Source of the DNA: Adiantum capillus-veneris
Lineage: Eukaryota > Streptophyta > Polypodiopsida > Polypodiales > Pteridaceae
DNA length: 64,000 nucleotides
Direction of reading: 5' to 3'
Assembly (NCBI GenBank): GCA_014529385.2
Contig: CM043971.1
Location: 88,739,340-88,803,339, forward strand
Of the stretch, positions 33,870 through 44,124 are shown one piece after another; the stretch's first letter is position 1, and each line of letters starts with the position of its first letter. The translations under genes were made by a program, and so were the position numbers. Below the pieces are notes generated by a model that saw only the letters and a program-made list of their open reading frames with translations, ran no database searches and was not told the DNA's origin.

Positions 33870-34661
33870 TTAGAAGAATAGGAAACATTGCAGACTCTTG
33901 AAGGAAAGGGTAAAGAGTTGGCAACAGATGTAGCCAAAAGACCAGCAGCTCAATCAAACGCAAAGCCATTTGATAAGAAACAAAAAAACAGAGATTTCTT
34001 GATGCAACTCCAAGCAAAGCAGAAGACGCCCATAAAAGAAAAGATGATTGGTAATGATCAGTCCAAGGGTACTTCAGTGAGCAAAGTAACTGAATTACCT
34101 AGTACCCTACCAAAAGGTACGGTGACAATAGACAAACCTAGTGACAAGCTTAAGGGTAGTGCACCAATGAATACATTCCGGACTTAGATAGTTCCAGACA
34201 AGCCTACTGAAAACAAAAATGTGCTTGTCGTCACTTCTCAGGCATAGACAGATCAGTAGTGCATTAAACCTCTCAACCAATTCAACTGCAACGTCTACAA
34301 AAAAATCCTATGAAGGGTAGTTTAGTTTTAAATAAACCAAACATCTCTAATGGCTTATCACACTTTTATAATGATTTATGAGACTAATTAGAATGATAAA
34401 GATTTATTCACAAATGGGTGTGTAGCTGGCATCCAGGCAAGATGGCACTCACGATGGAATACCATTGTGAATGCCATGGGGTAGACAATGGAGGTATAGG
34501 GGTTAGTTCCTAGCTCAAAACTGATTATTGTGCATCAAGAACTCCAAAAGGCACATGCTAAATCTAAAGAGACTAAGAAGGAAATGGGGTAGACGATGGA
34601 GATCCAGGGTCAGTTCCCAATTTAAAATTGATTAGTGTGCAAGGTGAACTCCAAAAGGCAT
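33870..34661 (+). pseudogene. Lysine-rich linker and coiled-coil ORF, left part
   Basis: A clean stretch (33888-34187) gives ~100 residues rich in K, Q, T and P (for example KELATDVAKRPAAQ and KQKTPIKEKMIGNDQ), not recognised. Further on, the third frame reads VHQELQKAHAKSKETKKEM around 34535-34586. A 108-bp tandem duplication (34476-34583 and 34584-34661, the latter continuing beyond the insertion) repeats this segment. The ORF is cut at 34661 by the 15.7-kb LTR element and resumes at 50398. Confidence 0.45.
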
Positions 34662-35731
34662 TGTTGAAAGGTCAACCTTTCAACAATGCTTCCACAAAGA
34701 TTCCATAAATATTCCTCAAAGATTCTCTAAAGATTCTAAATAAAGATGTTGATGAAGTGATGAAGACGAAGATGGATGCTGTAATGTGAAGATACAAGCT
34801 GATGGACATCATCGAATATCTCGTTATTATTATTTTGAGCAATTACGGCCACTTTTGTAATGTTTACGAGAACTTCATATTTTAAGTCGACAATTGTATT
34901 TTGGCCAGAGATGCTTGTTGGATGAGCAAAGCCAACTCACAGTGTTGTAATTAAGCTCTATAGAAGCCTAGGGACAAATCAGGTCATTTTGGTCGGACAT
35001 TAGGTTTTCCAAGGCTTAGTATATAAGCCAAAACCTAAAGCTTTGTAAAGGAGACTTCTAATAAATCTGATCTTCTGTGTCGTTGGGAGACTGCGAGAGA
35101 GTGAGAGTGTGTGTGTGTGTGTGTGCTACAGGAGCTACGGTGGTCGGAATTGCAAACAGAGAGCAGCAGTGTGTTGCCCACGAGGAGAGCTACGCGTTGA
35201 TGCTTACATCACGCGCGTTCGTCTGTGTTTTGGCAGATTCACCCGTGAGCTACTTTTGGAGTTTCGGTGAGTAACTGTTGTCCGTTTTTGCATTTCAACA
35301 TATCCACACGATCAGAGCGAGTAGAGCTACACATTAGGCACTTTAGTTTTTGGAAACGTCGACCTGCAAAAATCGGCCAGACATCCTACGCGTTTCTGCA
35401 CGGAGGTTATTGAGTAGGCTTTTTTGGTCACGGACCTTAGGGAGAGTGGCCTATTGGTGTTAATAGGATATCCCTCAAGTTTCGTAACGTTTCGAGAACG
35501 TCTAATGGGCTTTTGGCTTGCGGTAGCATCATAGGAGACTCTCACATTCACAGAACCGATGGCATGTAGAGTTGATATCTCTGTAGGAAGTAGTCATTAG
35601 TCGGTCGAGTAGAGGTTGACACCCTTTGCTTGCTTCCACGCGCCTACGGGTCGAGCTTCGTCCTCAGTTGAAATTATATGTTAGGTGAGTTCTCGCTATG
35701 CTGATGTCCGTCGCGGCGTATCCGTCCAACA
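34662..35731 (+). repeat. 5' LTR of copy B
   Basis: Opens with a perfect 11-bp inverted repeat around a 2-bp centre (34662-34685: TGTTGAAAGGT, CA, ACCTTTCAACA). It contains the TATA box, an AATAAA at 35060-35065, a GT microsatellite (35107-35126) and one half of the AGACATCCTACGCGT dyad (35379-35393). Confidence 0.95.
35020..35027 (+). promoter_or_regulatory. TATA box in the 5' LTR
   Basis: TATATAAG followed by CCAAAACCTAAAGCTTTGTAAAG. The surrounding block is conserved in the otherwise diverged LTR of copy A. The equivalent in the 3' LTR is at 49685-49692. Confidence 0.6.
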
Positions 35732-35732
35732 T

Positions 35733-35750
35733 TGGCGCCGCTGCCGGGGA
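35733..35750 (+). other. Primer binding site, Asp tRNA type
   Basis: TGGCGCCGCTGCCGGGGA, one base after the LTR end. It is complementary to the 3' end of plant tRNA-Asp (acceptor ending in CCGGCAACGGCGCCA), with a single C/T difference. This type of PBS is used by several plant Ty3/gypsy lineages. Confidence 0.8.
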
Positions 35751-36260
35751 CGAGGGCCCTAAGTAGGTGACCGAGATAGTCCTTGAGGATAGAGGTCCCT
35801 TTGGCTTGCCAGAGTATATTCATTCTTTTAGATAGGATCGGAGAGTGGTGGACTCTTTTGGTCTTAGAGGGAGTCTTGGGAGCGTGTGTCTGGCCTAGAT
35901 CCTTCGTCTTAGGTAGTATTAGGTAGTAGTGTAGAGAGTAGGAGTTGGAGTGGTAGATGTGGTGGTAGGTTGACTTGAGAGTCCTTGTGAGGCTAGGAAG
36001 CAACCAAGACATCAAAATCACCATCTCACATTGATGAGTAGGAGTAGGGTAAGTAGGATATCTTGATTGCTGATCTAGAGTACTTTATGCATGTCTTATT
36101 TGCTGTTAGGCTCATCAGAAAAGTGGGAAATGCTAAGTAGGAAAGATGGTAAATTGTGTTTGGAAGATGATTTGAAGTCCAAAATTTTCTGTGATTATTG
36201 TTGAGATCTCTACAGAGCATAGGGAGTACTATTGCCAGGAAAAATTTTCATTTTAAGACA
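35751..36260 (+). other. Leader of copy B, proximal part
   Basis: Non-coding. GC-rich for the first ~30 bp, then TAGG/GTAG-rich sequence. No ORF is supported. Confidence 0.6.
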
Positions 36261-36265
36261 ATAAA

Positions 36266-37840
36266 CATCCTACGCGTAGGATGTCTCCAGGGCACTTTTG
36301 GCAGGGAATTTGGGAAAACTGAGTTGACCAGTGTGTTCAGAAGGGGGGGTTTAACCTAAGTATACATTGAAACTAAAGTTTTGACCAACTCTTGACACCC
36401 AAAAGACCAAAGACGGAGTGTCAAAAACGCGAAAACAAGAAACTTAAGATTTTGAGCACAATTTTGCATAAAAACTGGTAGGAATGCTTGAAAAGTAGTG
36501 CTCAAGACTTGGGGATACATGTGGATGAATTCTGCCACAAATTTCATCAGTAGACATCCGACGCGTAGGATTTCTAGAGAGTGATTCTGGAAGCAAAAAT
36601 CAAGTTTTGGCATCATACCCATATTCTGCATGTTGTGTTGGACACACACACCAAAGCTCATGTCATTTGGACATATAGACTGAGAGTTAAGGGGATGTTA
36701 CTCTTTCAGAGAAATATTTTCCCAAAAGTGGTGATTCTGAGCAATTTTGACATCCAAAATTTGTTGTGATCACATAATCTTGTTATATGCATCAAGAAGC
36801 ACCTTGGGTAGAAACAGAAGTCCATTCTGAGAAAAAAAGAAATCCTACGCGTAGGATGTTTACAGGGTGATCTAGTGGAAATTTTGAAATTCTGAGTTGA
36901 CCAGTGTGTTCTGAAGGTAGGTTTTACCCTATTTTCACCTGGAAGTGGTAATTTGACCATATCTTGACGGGATAAGGCCAGATAGACTGAAATTGCCAGA
37001 CATCCTACCCAATTTGTGCCAAAGAATTATTTTGAGACCAAAACCATAAAATGGCTGCATGAACATGTCTTGAATGATATATTGAGTGACTGAAAGGGGT
37101 TTCACCTCATTTGGGTGAGAAAATTGGGTTCAAAGCGGGCTTTAGCACTTCTGACTGAAAAAAGGCAAGAATAGCTAGTTTTGGGGTCTTTTGACATCCA
37201 AACTCAAATCTAAGCATACCACTGGGTTGCTGACATCAAGGGGAAGCTGTGGGAAAGGTTTGGGGTCAAACAGGCCAAAAAGACATCCTACACGTAGGAT
37301 GTCATATGTGTGATTTTGCACTCCAAACTTATTTTTGAGCATACCACAGCGATCAACACCTTAAGGAGAGTCTGTTGTTCAAATTTGGGGAAATTCTGAG
37401 CAGTTAGACATCCTACGCGTAGGATGTCTAAGGCATGATTTAGAGGTCAAATTCAAACTGTGGACATAGCAGGGTGTTGTATAGCCTTAGGCAAGCCTCC
37501 TAGTCAAATTTGGTCCAATTTGGAGCTGATTTGACTTGGAAATTCATCAGAACAGACTTCAGTCTTTTCGAACAGATTCTTGATCATTTGACCAACCTAT
37601 AGGTGTCAGAATCAAAAAAAGTAAAAAGAGCTGTGAGTTTAGCACATCAAGGGGAAGCTACAGTGTAAGTTTGGACAAAATCTGAGCAGTTAGACATCCT
37701 ACGCGTAGGATGTCTCTAGCTTGATTTAGGACTCCAAACCAACCTATGAGCACACCACTGTGATCAACACATCAAGGAGAATCTGGGGTGAAAATTTCAA
37801 GTCATTCTGAGCAAAAAGACATCCTACGCGTAGCATGTCT
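36266..37840 (+). repeat. Array of palindromic dyads in diverged repeat units
   Basis: Eight sites of the dyad ACATCCTACGCGTAGGATGT or close variants: 36266, 36554, 36840, 37000 (half-site), 37283, 37409, 37694 and 37819. The site at 37405-37430 is a perfect 26-bp palindrome. Intervals are about 288, 286, 160, 283, 126, 285 and 125 bp, that is a compound unit of ~410 bp made of ~285 and ~125 parts. The flanks are diverged but related (for example ATCAACACNTCAAGGAGA and CATCAAGGGGAAGCT, then TCTGAGCAG). A half-site lies in each LTR (35379, 50040). Confidence 0.85.
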
Positions 37841-38413
37841 CTAGGCCAGTTTTAGGGTCCAATTGTAACTTTGACCATACAGAAGTGTTCACAGTGTCAC
37901 AGAGATCCCAAATCTTTTTTTCAAAATTGAATTTGGACTCATTTTGACCATTCTAAACTACAATTCATTGTTTTGGCCATAACTTTCACAAACGGTATCG
38001 GATCGGAAAAGTTTTTATATCAAAACATAGCCTGAGAGCGGCTCTACAGATCTTAGAGCAAAACAAGAACTAAATGTATGCCTATGGCAACCATTTAGTT
38101 CTATTTTGAAAAAAACGTCGTTTAAGGCCTCAAAATACATCCGGAAGTCAGGGGTGTCTAAAATCGACAGCTCGAAAGAATGTGAGAAAACGGTCACGGT
38201 TTTGAAGACTGCTAAGTTAGCAGATTGAAATTATCTTTTGAGAAAACCATTGGTCACCTGCTGGAAGGTGCTCAAGGAACAAGTGTGGCCGTCAAAGGTA
38301 CATCAAGGATTTTTGCATTCATTGTGAAAAAGTTTGCCAGCTAAATAGAATTTTGCAGATTGTGTGCTAAAGTGAACACAGGTTAGCTTGACTCAAGAAT
38401 CGCTACAAAGGGA
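37841..38413 (+). other. Leader of copy B, distal part
   Basis: Non-coding with no repeat recognised; the ORF on the opposite strand (38015-38197) has no support. Confidence 0.5.
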
Positions 38414-38415
38414 GC

Positions 38416-38483
38416 AGTCGTTGCAGTATAGTGGTAAGTTGCATAACTTATCACAGTGCTTCCACTAGATCGAGGCCTGCTAA
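38416..38483 (+). ncRNA. tRNA-Asp-like fossil in the retrotransposon leader
   Basis: GTCGTTGCAGTATAGTGGTA and the next three bases (AGT) match the 5' end of plant tRNA-Asp with one difference over 23 nt, covering the acceptor strand, D arm and A box. After about 30 diverged bases, AGATCGAGGCC resembles the T-arm B box (G-T-T-C-G-A-N-N-C-C). The anticodon arm and the 3' acceptor are not preserved, so it is not a working tRNA gene. The PBS of the same element is of the tRNA-Asp type. Confidence 0.55.
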
Positions 38484-39000
38484 AAAGCTCTAGGAAAAGC
38501 AAGCAGCCAGACAAGACAGTATCAGTCTTTGCAAGCAAGGGAGCTAAGCATTAGGAGAAATATGAACCTTGCATGGGCCTTGTAAGGAATCCTAATTTTT
38601 AGGGATTAAGGCTAATGTTGTGTAGGGTTAAGGGGACAAGGGCATTCAAGAAGCTAGTTTTGAGTAGACTTTTCTAGCCTTTTTTTAGACACATGTAGGA
38701 TGTGGACCTAAGAGGTCACTTTCTCTCTCTAGCTTTTGGAAAGTGAAGGGAGTAAAGGGGTGTGGCCACATCAACAAAAACGTGGGTCACTAAGAGCCAA
38801 AATTTGACTTTTTTTCAAAAAAGTTATTTTTACTTATTTTTGACTTAAAATTTCCTCCCAACATATATACACATCAAAAAATCATTTTTTGATATTTTTT
38901 TAAACCTACAAACACTAAAAGTCCACTTTTTCAAAAAAAAAATCCCCCCAAAAAAAAAAACCTTTGTTCTCTCCTCCTCCTTCCTCCTCTCTCCCTCTCC

Positions 39001-39176
39001 TCTCCCTCCCTACCCCCTTCTCTCCTCCTCCTCCCCTCTCTCTCCCTCTCCCCCCTCTGCCCCCTTCTCTCCTCCCATGTTCCTCTCCTCTCCCTCCCTA
39101 CCCCCTTCTCTCCTCCTCCTCCCCTCTCTCTCCCTCTCCCCCTCTGCCCCCTTCTCTCCTCCCATGTTCCTCCCTC
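39001..39176 (+). repeat. Homopyrimidine minisatellite, two 88-bp units
   Basis: Almost pure C/T from about 38970 to 39184, containing two copies of an 88-bp unit (39001-39088 and 39089-39176) that begin TCTCCCTCCCTACCCCCTTC and include CCTCCCATGT. Such tracts can form triplex DNA and, in plants, are also seen in 5' UTRs. Confidence 0.85.
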
Positions 39177-39189
39177 TCCCTCCACCACC

Positions 39190-39564
39190 ATGTACTCCGC
39201 ACAACAAAAGTGTACATATTGCTTGTCCGTGGTGTTTGCACCGAAGGCCGCACGTGAGGGTGAGCAGAGGTCATCCCAAGATCTTCATACTGTCGGTGAG
39301 ATGAATGTGTATGGTTCTTCAATATCTTGGGGGGGGAGAAGTAGGCTTGTTAGGCTATTGCAATTGGCTGTGTATGGGTGCAGGTGCTTCTTTGCATTCG
39401 TGGATGCACGAATGTCAAGCTCTTCAGCTCAAAACAGTGGCATTACAAGAAATAGTGGGTACAGGTTAGAGAGGTCAAGTGTCACCACTTTTCCTCTAAA
39501 ACAGCCTTCTTTGTTACATCTTGCAGGTAGGTGCTTCAAATCCATCCTTATTAGAGGTGGGTAA
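39190..39564 (+). CDS. Unrecognised small ORF after pyrimidine-rich leader
   Basis: A true ATG at 39190 gives 124 residues (MYSAQQKCTYCLSVVFAPKA, later LLQLAVYGCRCFFAFVDARM) with six cysteines and no domain I know. It follows a 200-bp pyrimidine tract resembling a plant 5' UTR. A G|GTAGGT near 39525 could be a donor splice site, so it might be a captured exon. It may equally be chance. It lies inside the nested block. Confidence 0.25.
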   Translation: MYSAQQKCTYCLSVVFAPKAAREGEQRSSQDLHTVGEMNVYGSSISWGGRSRLVRLLQLAVYGCRCFFAFVDARMSSSSAQNSGITRNSGYRLERSSVTTFPLKQPSLLHLAGRCFKSILIRGG

Positions 39565-40920
39565 TCTCATCCTAATGCAAGAATGGCTCAAGGAACTAGC
39601 ATAACATGAAGCTTTTACGGTGGCACAAAGCTCTCCTCAAGCAATGTGGCTCCCACTACACCAAAAATCACTATGCTAACATGGAAAGATCCCTAGTAGG
39701 ACAATACAACAACTTTTCATCAGCAGCACACCCTTTCCTAACATGAGGGCACCCCCACCAGAGATATTTTTATATGATAGGTCACGCCATGAGCATATCA
39801 TGTCATAGAATGGATGTAAGAACTATGACTGCACTACCCCTTGGAAGTTGTTCACGAATGTATGTTTATCAAAGTTAATGAGAAGAAGTTTGGACTTTTT
39901 TGTTTGTTGATGTGTAAGAGCACTCTTGGTCTACCATATTTTAGATTGTTTGATAAGTTAAATAAGATTTGTAGTCATTTAAAGTATCATTTTTTTTTTG
40001 TGAGATTGTACATGAGAAGACATGATAAAGTACAAGAGATCTTGACGGAATAAACCTCGATGAGATTCCCACCATGCACTTGTGACACCATACCTCTCCT
40101 TGAACCCTTTGACTTCTATCGTTGTGGGGAGTCCAATGGGGGGCTATTTTCAAATTTTTAGCATAAATTTTTTCTTGAAGGAAATTTTGGTTATTCTAAA
40201 GTTTATACACAGTCTAGGAGTTCATTCTGATTGTTTTTCTTCAGTTTCAAATTTTGACCGAGTACACTCCTTGGAAGCCACTTTTGAAGGTGTTAGGGCG
40301 AGATTTTGGGAAAGTTTTGTATGTAGGAAATACAGTCCTTAACACAATAAAAAACAATGGTTCTTTGAGTATTTTCAGATTCCATGGTTTTAACGCTCGT
40401 TGGAGCCCGTAGATTAAGAAAAAAAGTAAAAAATGTATGTTTTACATCATTTTTAAATAAATTGTCAACTTGCACATTGATTTTTGGAGAATGCGAGCAA
40501 GATATGATTTTTTCTCATCACATGATGGTCGAAGAACGCGATGAGATGAACAAATTCATGTGAGACAAGCCCAGACAGATTCGGAGCCGATTGAAATCTA
40601 GAAGCTGTTGAAAACAACCGAAAAGTTCAACACTTACAAAAAAAAAAAAAAAACTTAACACTTGAATCATGACCATGCATCAAAAATATGCTCACACGGT
40701 GAAGGAGGTGCTTCAAAGCTATGGAAATCAGTATAAAATGCAAGCAATAGCGTTGGAGGCTATTCAAGAAGTTGTAGAGGCTCACATCATTTCAGATGAC
40801 TTTGCAATGACAAAATGATTAAGAGTTGTGTCTACTGTCTCCATAGTGATTTGGCTTTTCGGTTTATCCATGTGTTTTAAGTTAAGTGGTTTTGGCCATG
40901 AAGAGTTAAATTTAAATCAA
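39565..40920. other. Unassigned interior of the nested block
   Basis: AT-rich, with short unsupported ORFs and no repeat detected by eye except an A run at 40639-40653. Confidence 0.5.
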
Positions 40921-40922
40921 AT

Positions 40923-41103
40923 ATTAACATTTTTGCCATCCTAAGGGGCAAACAAAGCTAGAAAATGCAAAAAAAGGGTGGCCACAAGGGCGCGCAGATG
41001 GCCCATCCAGCAGTTTTGGATGGCTCATCTGCGCGCCCTTGTGGCCACCCTTGTTTTGCATTTTCTAGCTTTGTTTGCCCCTTAGGATAGCAAAAATGTT
41101 AAT
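40923..41103 (+). repeat. Long hairpin 1: ~87-bp arms, 7-base loop
   Basis: The left arm (40923-41009) and right arm (41017-41103) are near-perfect inverted repeats around GCAGTTT. The central arm segment is AAGGGTGGCCACAAGGGCGC; the outer arm includes CCTAAGGGGCAAACAAAGCT. A transcript would fold into an almost fully paired stem of over 80 bp, as in a foldback/MITE-type repeat or small-RNA precursor. Confidence 0.9.
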
Positions 41104-41284
41104 TGCTGATGAAACCAGATGTTTATGTAGCATGAGACTAGATTTTTATATTGTCCAATGTGATTTGGCCTTTTGGTGCAAGGAACTAGTAAGTTGAGTT
41201 GAAGGAAGGCATAATGTGCTTGAAAAGTTAAATTTTACATTCATCTCATCTTTTCCAAGGTCCTGGAGTGCAACAATAGCCTAA

Positions 41285-41388
41285 TTATGCAAAAAAAAGG
41301 GTGGCCACAAGGGCGCGCAGATGGCCCATCCAACAGTTTTGGATGGCTCACCTGCGCGCCCTTGTGGCCACCCTTTTTTTGCATTATA
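41285..41388 (+). repeat. Long hairpin 2
   Basis: Same core inverted repeat as hairpin 1 (arms about 48 bp, from GCAAAAAAAAGGGTGGCCAC to its complement). It is embedded in a ~320-bp tandem unit with AGACTAGATTT and GAAGGAAGGCATAATGTGCT in the flanks. Confidence 0.9.
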
Positions 41389-41607
41389 TGGCCTTGTCTA
41401 CCCCTTATAATAGCAAGAATGTTAATATTTGATGAAACCAGATGTTTATGCAGCATGAGACTAGATTTATATACTGTCCAATGTGATTTGCCCTTTTGGT
41501 GCAGAGAACTAGTAAGTTGAGTTGAAGGAAGGCATAATGTGCTTGAAAAGTTCAATTTTAGGTTCATCTCATCTTTTCCAGGGTTCTGGAGTGCAGCAAT
41601 AGCCTAA

Positions 41608-41710
41608 TTATGCAAAAAAAGGGTGGCCACAAGGGCCCACATATGGCCCATCCAGCAGTTTTGGATGGCTCACTACGCGCGCTTGTGGCCACCCCTTTTT
41701 TTGCATTATA
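41608..41710 (+). repeat. Long hairpin 3
   Basis: Third copy of the core hairpin, more diverged (GGGCCCACATATGG on the left arm against TACGCGCGCTTGTGG on the right). The three hairpins follow one another at about 320 bp. Confidence 0.88.
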
Positions 41711-43330
41711 TGGCCTTGTCTGCACCCCAGGATACCAATTTTTTTTAAGATTAAGTGAAAGCAAATCTTTATGCAACATGACAGTACAAATTCCACTTCT
41801 TTTTACTCAGATGTAATTAGAGCTTCCCCCCCTCCCCCCCCTTTCTTTGTGTTCAAAGGTCCAGAGCATTCAGTATGTAAAATTTTCCTATATCACGTGC
41901 GTTCACTAGAATGGATTAAAAGTACCCCTTATAGGCCTTATCTACACATGTTTCTGCAACTTTACAAGAATATAAAATCCCTTCTGTTGAACACATGTGC
42001 TATGTTACATATACTTTAGTGAACTCCCCATGTCAACGGCCTCACAAATCCTGTGCACTAAACATTAAACACTAGAAATCGACCAAACAAGGAGCCAATT
42101 TTTACTTCCTTGTGTCCACCTAGTGTTCTTGTGAAACATTGCTAATGATATATATTCAACATCCCCAAATGAGGACATCTTGACAAAGTTTATGATCCAC
42201 TTTAATAAGAATAACCATTAATGATTAAACTGAAATCAAAATATTGCTTGAATTTCTTCAAGGTGGAGTGATTAAGACTTGCGACTTGAATCATCGTACA
42301 GGCAAATCAATATATCCATAAAAGTAAACAATATTTCTCAGATCTGTATGAAACTTCAGTAATCTAAATTAAATACTCTCACTCGATGCGACACCATTTA
42401 ACAAAAAAACATATTTATATTGCATTTATAGAGGAATCCAGCCTCATGAAAAATAATTACAAATGGAGACAATGTTGTTGCTGTTAGGCTTATCTTACAA
42501 GTATTTGTCTTCCTCATCTAGAGATTCATATACACTTGAGTATTTGTGTGTCTATGACACTAGGGAAGATAGTAGTACTATATGGATGGCTTCTATGAGA
42601 GCTCCTAGAGAGTCCCTATTGGTTCAAGATTCTAAAAAACACCTACTATTCTTATCAAAATCTTTTAACATGGTAGTGAAAGGTTCCTCAAGGAACAAAA
42701 ATAGAGTGATTTCCATCTCTGCACATGGTTGCTTGCTCATGTCCTCTTAAAACAAGTTGAATCTGTAAGTAAACAAAAGATTATGTGAGCACAAAGTTAT
42801 AAAGTACAAAATGATATCATTCCAATTATCTAATGACAATTATACAAAGAATAAATTACAAGAAAAATCTTTGACGACTCTCCATAGATAACACAACTTA
42901 CTTACATTGTGAGACTCAAATCACATGCTACACAACTATAGATGGCGCACCAAAGTCATGAACAAAATAGCACCACCCAGTGTTATGAGGTGTGAAGCCT
43001 AAACACTGAAATCCATAAAGAGGTTAATTCTCTCCAGCATGATAAACTTAAAGATGGAGATGATGTTAAGCTCTGAATGTAAGCTACAAGGGTAGTTTTC
43101 TTACCATTCTATCTTTATGTTGGAGATGAACCCTTGCAATGCCCACGCGATATTCACACCTCCTATTGTTGTGGTATGCAACTCATGTGAGCTCATACTT
43201 TTGCCACCTTCGGGAGTAGAGGTTTCCATGTAGTGTGAGTGAATGAAAGTAGAAGGAGTAGAATCTTGTTTCATGTTGTAATGGAGATGAGAGAAGGGAG
43301 AGGAGCTAGCTTCGTATGAAACTATGTGGT
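41711..43330. other. Unassigned interior of the nested block
   Basis: One ATG-led ORF at 42463-42750 (95 aa, Ser/Leu-rich) is not recognised. The right side (43330-43740) reads, on the minus strand, like a pyrimidine- and T-rich leader similar in character to the left side of the block. Confidence 0.45.
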
Positions 43331-44124
43331 GGGTAAGGGGAAGAGATGGAGGAGGAGCTTGCTTGGTGCTACAATGGAGGTGGGAGAAAGCTAGCAGAGA
43401 GATAATGATGGACTATAGGGGGTGCATGTGGTTGTTGCAGCAATGGAGAGCTTGGAAAAAGGTTTATAGAGAGAGAAAAACACTTTTTAGCTATAGAATA
43501 GGTTTGGAAAGACTTTGGAGGATGAAAATGATGTTTTGATTTGTTTTTTTTTAAAATCAAATTTTTGGATTTTTTAGTGCACGTTTTTAACTTTTGAAGG
43601 TCAAAAATACTTTTTTGACCATGAAATAGGTTTGGGGACCTTTTAAGGAGGGAAAACTTGAAATTTGAAATTTTTTGAAAATTTGAAATTCTTAGTGTAT
43701 TTTTAAATCCGGGCCAAAAAGTGGGGGAAAAGAGGTCAAAGTGGTCCCCCCCCCCCCTCTCTTTCCCCTAGCCACCTCCCTTACCTTCTCACTAGGTAAG
43801 AGAAAATTAAGAGGTGTAAGGCTACCTTGTCCCCCTACTTTTTTGAGGGTATAGAGTGTGTCCACCACCCTCTTCCTATTGGCTGACCTCTAATTAACCT
43901 TAATCCCAAAGGGCCCCTAGAGGGTTCATATTTTTCCTAATGGAAGTTCAAGCAGCGCAAGCAAAGCCCAATTCAGAAAACTCAGAGATTAAGGCATCCA
44001 CAAAAGATGAAGGACCTCAAGCGAAAAAGACCGACACAAGGGTGCTAATAATTTTTATTAGCATTGAGGCAAGCAATTAGAGCTATCATTGAACAGGTAC
44101 AACAAGGGAGTCAAGACGAAAGCA

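Larger units (their letters stand above)
38549..43943. mobile_element. Candidate nested element with divergent inverted ends
   Basis: The left end CATTAGGAGAAATATGAACC matches the reverse complement of the right end, CATTAGGAAAAATATGAACC (plus-strand positions 43924-43943), at 19 of 20 positions. About 35-45 bp inward GGGATTAAGGYTAAT is shared, then GGGGACAAGG and G/T-rich stretches more patchily. Both inner flanks then run into T/A-rich and pyrimidine-rich leader-like sequence. The outer edges fall between leader and gag of copy B, which suggests a DNA element of ~5.4 kb without recognised transposase. A clear target duplication is not seen apart from TA, so class and exact ends are open. 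Confidence 0.4.

Noticed and set aside
34657-34661. Larger target duplication (CCAAAAGGCAT) at the 15.7-kb element
   Set aside because: Only GGCAT is shared with the right flank; the extra similarity to nearby sequence comes from the host's own 108-bp tandem repeat.
36266-37840. CRISPR-like array (short palindromic repeats with spacers)
   Set aside because: Spacers are 120-290 bp, related to one another and not unique; the context is a plant LTR retrotransposon leader.
38416-38483. Functional tRNA-Asp gene
   Set aside because: Anticodon arm and 3' acceptor strand are not preserved; only the 5' 23 nt and a B-box-like motif are present.
40979-41796. Small ORFs reading W-P-Q-G-R/ C-G-H-P-F-F on both strands
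   Set aside because: Produced by the repeated inverted hairpin sequence; identical peptides arise from both arms.
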